The notes beneath the pieces are model-generated. The model had not been told where the DNA came from, did no database searches, and saw nothing but the letters and a program-made list of their open reading frames with translations. Made by a program: the position numbers and the translations under genes. From the NCBI RefSeq assembly GCF_000482705.1, contig NZ_AXWO01000018.1, positions 1 to 64,000 of the forward strand: 64,000 nucleotides of DNA. The letters are read 5' to 3'. The stretch comes from Glycomyces arizonensis DSM 44726. Its GTDB lineage: Bacteria; Actinomycetota; Actinomycetes; Mycobacteriales; Micromonosporaceae. This document shows, piece by piece, positions 54,979 to 64,000 of this stretch. How positions within the stretch are numbered: the stretch's first letter is position 1; each line of letters begins with the position of its first letter.

Positions 54979-55338
54979 GTGAGGGGATCATCCAGTGACG
55001 GAGCGCCCGAACCGGAGCTGGGACTTAGCCTGTCCGCAGTCGGCGCTTACTCGGTCATCTCGGTGACCGGGGAGATCGACATGTACACGGCGCCGAAGCT
55101 GCGCGAGGCCGTCAGGCAGCTCGCCGCCGAGGGCCGCATGCTCGTGGCCATCGACCTGACGCCCACCGAGTTCTGCGACTCGACCGGCCTGGGCGTGCTC
55201 ATCGGGGCCCGCCGCAGGCTCACCGACGCGGGCGGTGCGCTGGTGGTGGTCTGCTCCAATCCCCGCATCAGCAAGCTCCTCGACCTGACCGGCCTGGACA
55301 AGGTGCTCGATGTCCGGGAAGCGGTGCCCAGCGAGTGA
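54979..55338 (+). CDS. BldG-like anti-sigma-factor antagonist (STAS domain)
   Basis: 119 residues. STAS domain with GEIDMYTAPKLREAV near 31 and the phosphoserine motif FCDSTGLGVL (Ser68). It closely resembles Streptomyces BldG, which controls development and stress sigma factors by partner switching. GTG 54979 has GGGAG upstream; an ATG at 54925 is also in frame. Its stop overlaps the partner gene (GTGA). Confidence 0.88.
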   Translation: MRGSSSDGAPEPELGLSLSAVGAYSVISVTGEIDMYTAPKLREAVRQLAAEGRMLVAIDLTPTEFCDSTGLGVLIGARRRLTDAGGALVVVCSNPRISKLLDLTGLDKVLDVREAVPSE

Positions 55339-55844
55339 ACGCCTCCAAGCACGAACACCGCGCTGAACCGGTGACGGTGCGGTTCGCGTTCACGCCCGCC
55401 GCCGCCTACGTCCGCGCCGCGCGCCTCGTCGCCGCCGACGTCGCCTCGCACGCCGGGGTCGTCACCGGGCTGCTCGACGAGGTCCGCCAGGCCGTCGGCG
55501 AGGCATGCACCCGAGCGGTCCTCAGGCACCGCGACAGCCAGATCGATGATCTTGTGCGCATCGAATTTTCGATCGGTGATCGTTTCGTTGCGAAAATCAC
55601 CGATAACGCGCGCGATATGCGCGCGCGATCGGAGGGCCGTCGCGCCCCCGTCGCCCACGGCGGCGATGCGCGCCCGAACGATCACGATGCGCTCGAAGAG
55701 GACACCCTCTCCGAGGAGATCACGCTCATCGTCCTCGGCGGCCTGGTCGAAGACCTGGTAGTCACCGGTCCCGACAGCGAGAACGGCACCACGGTCTCCA
55801 TGAGCTGGCCCCTGCCCGGCGGCCCTCAGTCCGCCGATCACTGA
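55335..55844 (+). CDS. ApgA-like anti-sigma factor (degenerate HATPase domain)
   Basis: 169 residues, RsbW/SpoIIAB-like. The N-box region reads EVRQAVGEACTRAVLRH: the Mg-binding Asn of active kinases is not present (Arg). Later motifs are also non-canonical (ITDNARDMRARSEG). Streptomyces has the same gene next to bldG (SCO3548 type), binding BldG. Whether this protein phosphorylates its partner is doubtful from sequence. GTG 55335 overlaps the STAS stop. Confidence 0.78.
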   Translation: MNASKHEHRAEPVTVRFAFTPAAAYVRAARLVAADVASHAGVVTGLLDEVRQAVGEACTRAVLRHRDSQIDDLVRIEFSIGDRFVAKITDNARDMRARSEGRRAPVAHGGDARPNDHDALEEDTLSEEITLIVLGGLVEDLVVTGPDSENGTTVSMSWPLPGGPQSADH

Positions 55845-56062
55845 ACGCGACCCGTCCCGCGCCGCCCGCAGTGACCGACCCCACTCGCAAAGAACTCACA
55901 TCGTTACACTCCGCACGTTATGTCAGACGCGCCGCCGCGCACCGCCACGCACTACTGCGTCCAGTGCCAAAGCGCGCCCCCGAACGCCGCTCCGCCACGC
56001 GCGGGCGGCCTTCACCGAACCGCACGCGCGCGCCGCGCGCAGCCAGTCTCTGGAGGAACAAC
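55845..56062 (+). promoter_or_regulatory. Leader region of the H+-pyrophosphatase gene
   Basis: 218 bp. An in-frame GTG-initiated extension begins at 55871, but lacks a good ribosome site and shows no membrane-protein sequence. TGGAGGA before ATG 56063 marks the probable start. TTACAC (55912) and TATGTC (55920) patches could belong to a promoter, but spacing is not standard. Confidence 0.35.
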
Positions 56063-58384
<2,322 letters not shown>

Positions 58385-58572
58385 CGCTCCGCCTCAGGGC
58401 AAATGCGATGTGAGCCCCGGTCCCGTTCGACGGATGCGCGAGTCGCGCGTTCGGATCGGGCCGGGGCACACGCATACTCAGGGGACGAAGCCGTGAAGCG
58501 TGAGCTACGGTAACGAATCGAGTGCAAATCTTCGAATCCCCTAGTGCAGATCTCCGAGTGAAGGTGGGAGCA
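58385..58572 (+). promoter_or_regulatory. topA promoter region with 15-bp direct repeats
   Basis: Two copies AGTGCAaATCTtCGA (58521-58535) and AGTGCAgATCTcCGA (58543-58557), 13 of 15 identical, period 22 bp, end 15 bp before the topA GTG. Spacing of two helical turns suggests a dimeric or cooperative DNA-binding site, or an autoregulatory topoisomerase-responsive element. No regulator can be named. Confidence 0.45.
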
Positions 58573-61323
<2,751 letters not shown>

Positions 61324-61513
61324 GCCCGGCGCCGCCCCGCGCGCGTTGCACCGCCGGTATTCGGCCGACGGGCCAGTATCGTGGTGTACGCACCAGGCGG
61401 AGCGCCCATGCGCGGCGTGGGCCGTGTACGCGGGCCCGGATCCGGGTACGCCCTCCGCGGGCTGGCCCAGCCCCGTCTCGGTCGCACTTCACTGGGGGAG
61501 CGGATCACACATC

Positions 61514-62722
61514 ATGCGAATCGCGTTTCTCGTCCGCGGTGTCTGGGGCATCGGCGGGACCATCAGGACCACGATCAACACGGCGGAAGCCCTGGCCGAA
61601 CGCGGCCATGAGGTGACCCTCGTGTCCTGCATCCGCAACAAGGAGCACCCCGACTTCCCGATCGACCCCCGGATCGCGGTGCGGTCCCTCTGGGACGTCA
61701 GGGAGCCCGCCGGCGGCGGCGAGGCACTGTCGTCCCTGGACAGGCTCCGCGGTCGGCGGCCGTCGTACCTCGACGCCGACCACGTGAACAACATGAAGGA
61801 GTCCTCGGCGCTGCTCGACCACCGGGTCAAGCGGTTCTTCCGCGAGGTCGACGCCGACATCGTCGTCACCACGCAGGTGACGCTCAACCTCTACGCCGCC
61901 AGGTACGCCCGTCCGGACACGGTCGTGGTCGCCCAAGAGCACCTCTTCCTCGACAACTACAAGCCCCCCGTCCGGCGGCGCATCCTCGTCGAGTACCGGC
62001 ACTTGAGCGCGATCGTCACCATCACCGAGACCGACGCGAACGCCTACCGCGACGCCCTGGGGGAGCACGCCGGCCTGGTCGAGGTCATTCCGAACTCCAT
62101 CCCCGCCAACCCGCGCGGTCCCTCGCCGCTGACCGAGCCGGTGATCATGGCCGCCGGCCGGCTCACCGGCGCGAAGGGCTTCAGCACCCTCGTCGAGGCG
62201 TTCGGCGAGATCGCCCATCGGTATCCCGAGTGGAGCGTCCGCATCTACGGCCGCGGCCCCGAGCGCAAGCGGCTCCAGCGGCTCATCGGCGAGTACGGCC
62301 TGCGGGCCCGCATCAAGCTCCCGGGGCCCGTCTCACCGCTCGACGAGGAGTGGCACAAGGCCTCCATAGCGGTGATGACCTCGCATCGCGAGGCGTTCGG
62401 CCTCGTCCTGGTGGAGGCCATGGCGGCCGGGATGCCCGTCGTCTCCACCGCCGCCGAGCCGGGGCCGGTCGACATCGTCACCGACGGGGTGGACGGCCTG
62501 TTCGTCGAGCCGGGGAACGCCGAGCGGCTCTCCGAGGCGCTGGTGCGCCTCATGGACGATCCGCGGTTGCGGCACAGTCTCGCCGCGGGCGCCCGGGCCA
62601 CCGCCCGCGCCTACGAACCCGAACAGGTCGTCGCCATGCATGAACAGCTGTTCGAACGCCTGGTCAGGGCCGGTGGGCGGGCGCATGCGGGGCTTCCCCG
62701 CGCGGGAAACAGTCGATTGTAG
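61514..62722 (+). CDS. GT4 family glycosyltransferase
   Basis: 402 residues, GT-B fold: N-terminal MRIAFLVRGVWGIGGTIRTT, donor domain with VIMAAGRLTGAKGFSTLVEA near 215, and the E(x7)E region REAFGLVLVEAMAAGMPVVST near 295. Related to glycosyltransferases of capsule and teichoic-acid clusters in which the acceptor is a poly-alcohol-phosphate. It stands between topA and the LicC-like gene, part of a second surface-polymer locus. Confidence 0.88.
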   Translation: MRIAFLVRGVWGIGGTIRTTINTAEALAERGHEVTLVSCIRNKEHPDFPIDPRIAVRSLWDVREPAGGGEALSSLDRLRGRRPSYLDADHVNNMKESSALLDHRVKRFFREVDADIVVTTQVTLNLYAARYARPDTVVVAQEHLFLDNYKPPVRRRILVEYRHLSAIVTITETDANAYRDALGEHAGLVEVIPNSIPANPRGPSPLTEPVIMAAGRLTGAKGFSTLVEAFGEIAHRYPEWSVRIYGRGPERKRLQRLIGEYGLRARIKLPGPVSPLDEEWHKASIAVMTSHREAFGLVLVEAMAAGMPVVSTAAEPGPVDIVTDGVDGLFVEPGNAERLSEALVRLMDDPRLRHSLAAGARATARAYEPEQVVAMHEQLFERLVRAGGRAHAGLPRAGNSRL

Positions 62723-62807
62723 CCAGTATATGCACTGCTCATAAGCCGTTTCTCAATTGCCTGTTTAGATATGTAAACTACTGAAATACCGCAGATTGAA
62801 TTGAAGG
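62723..62807. promoter_or_regulatory. AT-rich gap before the nucleotidyltransferase gene
   Basis: 85 bp. It contains an inverted repeat GTTTA (62763-62767) / TAAAC (62774-62778) with a 6-bp centre GATATG. A GAAGGA site lies just before the ATG at 62808. The AT-rich character, in contrast to the coding flanks, suggests a promoter here. Confidence 0.4.
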
Positions 62808-63512
62808 ATGGCGACCATGTCCACGAACATCGTGATCTTGGCGGCGGGGGTCGGCTCGCGGCTCGGCAGGCCGCATCCGAAGCCCCTGACGCCGCTGAAC
62901 ACCGGCGAGACCATCCTCGGCCGCGCGCTCCGCCTGCTCACCTCCCGGTTCAGCCGCCACTCGATCCACCTCGTCGTCGGCTTCAAGAAGGAGATGATCA
63001 TGGAGGAGGTGCCCGACGTCGGCTTCATCTACAACCAGGCCTACGGCGACACCAACACCTCCAAGAGCCTGCTGAAGGCCTTCAACATCCTCGGCCCCGG
63101 CGGGGTGCTGTGGCTCAACGGCGACGTCGTGTTCGAGCCGCAGGTGCTCGACCTGCTGCTGCCGCACATCGCCATGGACCGGTCGTTCATCAGCGTCAAC
63201 ACCGCCAAGGTCTCCGACGAGGAGGTCAAGTACACGCTCGGGGCCGACGGGTACGTCAGCAAGCTCTCCAAGACGATCGCCGAAGGCGCGCTCGGCGAGG
63301 CCGTGGGCATCAACTACGTCTCGGCCGACGACCGCGCCGTCGTCGCCAAGCGCCTCGCGGAGGTCGACGACCAGGCGTACTTCGAGGCCGGCATCGAGGC
63401 CGCCATCGAGAAGGACGGCCTGAAGTTCGAGGCGGTCGGCATCTCCCAGCACCAGGTCATCGAGGTCGACTTCGCCGAAGACCTCAACAACGTCAACCGG
63501 CACTTCAAGTAG
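62808..63512 (+). CDS. LicC-like sugar/alcohol-phosphate nucleotidyltransferase
   Basis: 234 residues, single nucleotidyltransferase fold. VILAAGVGSRLGRPHPKPLTPL at the N-terminus (GxGxR...PKPL) and the metal Asp in LWLNGDVV near 103. Length and features resemble CTP:phosphocholine, CTP:glycerol-3-phosphate or CTP:inositol-1-phosphate cytidylyltransferases (LicC-type) rather than hexose-1-phosphate enzymes. It may make the CDP-alcohol used by the transferase fusion at 33871. Substrate inferred. Confidence 0.75.
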   Translation: MATMSTNIVILAAGVGSRLGRPHPKPLTPLNTGETILGRALRLLTSRFSRHSIHLVVGFKKEMIMEEVPDVGFIYNQAYGDTNTSKSLLKAFNILGPGGVLWLNGDVVFEPQVLDLLLPHIAMDRSFISVNTAKVSDEEVKYTLGADGYVSKLSKTIAEGALGEAVGINYVSADDRAVVAKRLAEVDDQAYFEAGIEAAIEKDGLKFEAVGISQHQVIEVDFAEDLNNVNRHFK

Positions 63513-63600
63513 GCCGACACCGGCCCACCGCCGATCGGGGGCCTGCGCCCGGCACGCCGCGCAGGCCCGGCGACGGGCCATCCCAGGGGGGCACAGCGAG

Positions 63601-64000
63601 TTGAAGAGACTGCTCAAATCCCGATCCGCCCGGCTGAACCTGCTCGCGGTGGCGGCCGTCATCTCGGCCGTGGCGCTGACCGGCATGTCGTGGCCGACGT
63701 TCCTGCTCGCCGCCGTCGTCTTCGGGACGATCGCGTGGCGCAACCGCGGCGGCCTCGCCTCGATGCGGATCGCGCGCATCCTCACCTCGCTCGCCGTGCT
63801 CATCGAGGTCTGGATCGCCGACGGCGCCGACCGCGCGCCGATGCTGGCCGCCGGGGTGCTCATCACCTGCTACTTCGCCTACGCCGACATCGTGGCGAAG
63901 GCCCTCAACATCGCCTACCTGCAGACGGCGCACCTGGAGGTGCACCGGAGCCGGCGGCAGCGGCTCGCCTCCCCGCCGACGATCGCGACGCTCATGAACC
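63601..64000 (+). CDS. Membrane protein, partial (runs off the window)
   Basis: The frame starts at TTG 63601 (preceded by AGGGGGG, ~9 nt) and stays open to the window end (133 codons). It begins with a basic segment, then two close hydrophobic stretches (~15-45), another near ~57-70 and one near ~80-95. The remaining visible part is basic and soluble (VHRSRRQRLASPP). The position after a LicC-like gene would suit a CDP-glycerol/alcohol glycerophosphotransferase, but no such motif is in the visible part. Confidence 0.6.
   Translation, partial: MKRLLKSRSARLNLLAVAAVISAVALTGMSWPTFLLAAVVFGTIAWRNRGGLASMRIARILTSLAVLIEVWIADGADRAPMLAAGVLITCYFAYADIVAKALNIAYLQTAHLEVHRSRRQRLASPPTIATLMN

Noticed and set aside
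55600-55640. GCGCGC-GATAT-GCGCGC palindrome as a regulatory site
   Set aside because: Lies well inside the anti-sigma gene and is explained by GC-rich codons.

Overview
The window is high-GC DNA with dense coding on both strands, frequent GTG starts, 4-bp stop/start overlaps (ATGA, GTGA) and several probable leaderless promoters. Together with ergothioneine genes, a GuaB1-type CBS protein, an LpdA-type flavoprotein, a DUF3263 protein and a helicase / bldG-like / anti-sigma / H+-pyrophosphatase / topA gene order known from Streptomyces, this points to an actinomycete. The genus cannot be fixed from sequence alone. No rRNA, tRNA, CRISPR array or intact insertion sequence was seen.

Layout. 0.4-7.4 kb: nucleoside/deoxyribose salvage (a split aldehyde dehydrogenase pair, deoC, divergent upp), an Rpn-like PD-(D/E)XK family protein and a phosphohexomutase. 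7.5-15 kb: a membrane Ser/Thr kinase, a methylmalonyl-CoA mutase-like catalytic subunit without a B12 domain, an M20 amidohydrolase, a gamma-glutamylcyclotransferase-like protein and LpdA. 15-24 kb: an ABC exporter divergent from a two-component system, GuaB1, a biotin-carrying acyl-CoA carboxylase subunit, and a PadR regulator divergent from a DrrAB-type exporter. 24-36 kb: a cell-surface glycopolymer cluster (nucleotide-sugar dehydrogenase, three GT2 enzymes, an 832-residue double glycosyltransferase, a small membrane protein, a TagH-like ATPase and a CDP-alcohol phosphatidyltransferase fusion). 36-42 kb: a polysaccharide deacetylase, UbiX, a second UDP-sugar dehydrogenase and an acyl-CoA dehydrogenase. 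41.6-46 kb: ergothioneine genes egtA-egtB-egtD (no egtC) and a TauE/SafE exporter. 46-52.4 kb: malate dehydrogenase, a PAP2 phosphatase, an APC permease, a DUF3263 protein, a NagD-like phosphatase, a 31-residue membrane peptide coupled to nitrobindin, a VapBC-like module and a HicB-like protein. 52.4-61.3 kb: DUF1998 helicase, bldG-like STAS protein with its anti-sigma partner, K+-independent H+-pyrophosphatase, topoisomerase I. 61.5-64 kb: a second glycopolymer patch (GT4, LicC-like nucleotidyltransferase, a membrane protein running off the end).

How it fits together. The two glycopolymer patches look complementary: activated uronic or amino-uronic sugars (two dehydrogenases), chain assembly (several glycosyltransferases), a putative CDP-alcohol route (LicC-like enzyme plus CDP-alcohol transferase fusion) and export (TagH-like ATPase). 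The TagG-like permease is not in the window. Intergenic DNA also carries information. GC-rich perfect hairpins close several transcription units, while a distinct AT-rich palindrome family (core TTATAGGCTATAA) occurs at four convergent junctions. A decayed copy of the nitrobindin gene's 3' end lies on the far side of the VapBC module, suggesting past insertion or duplication.
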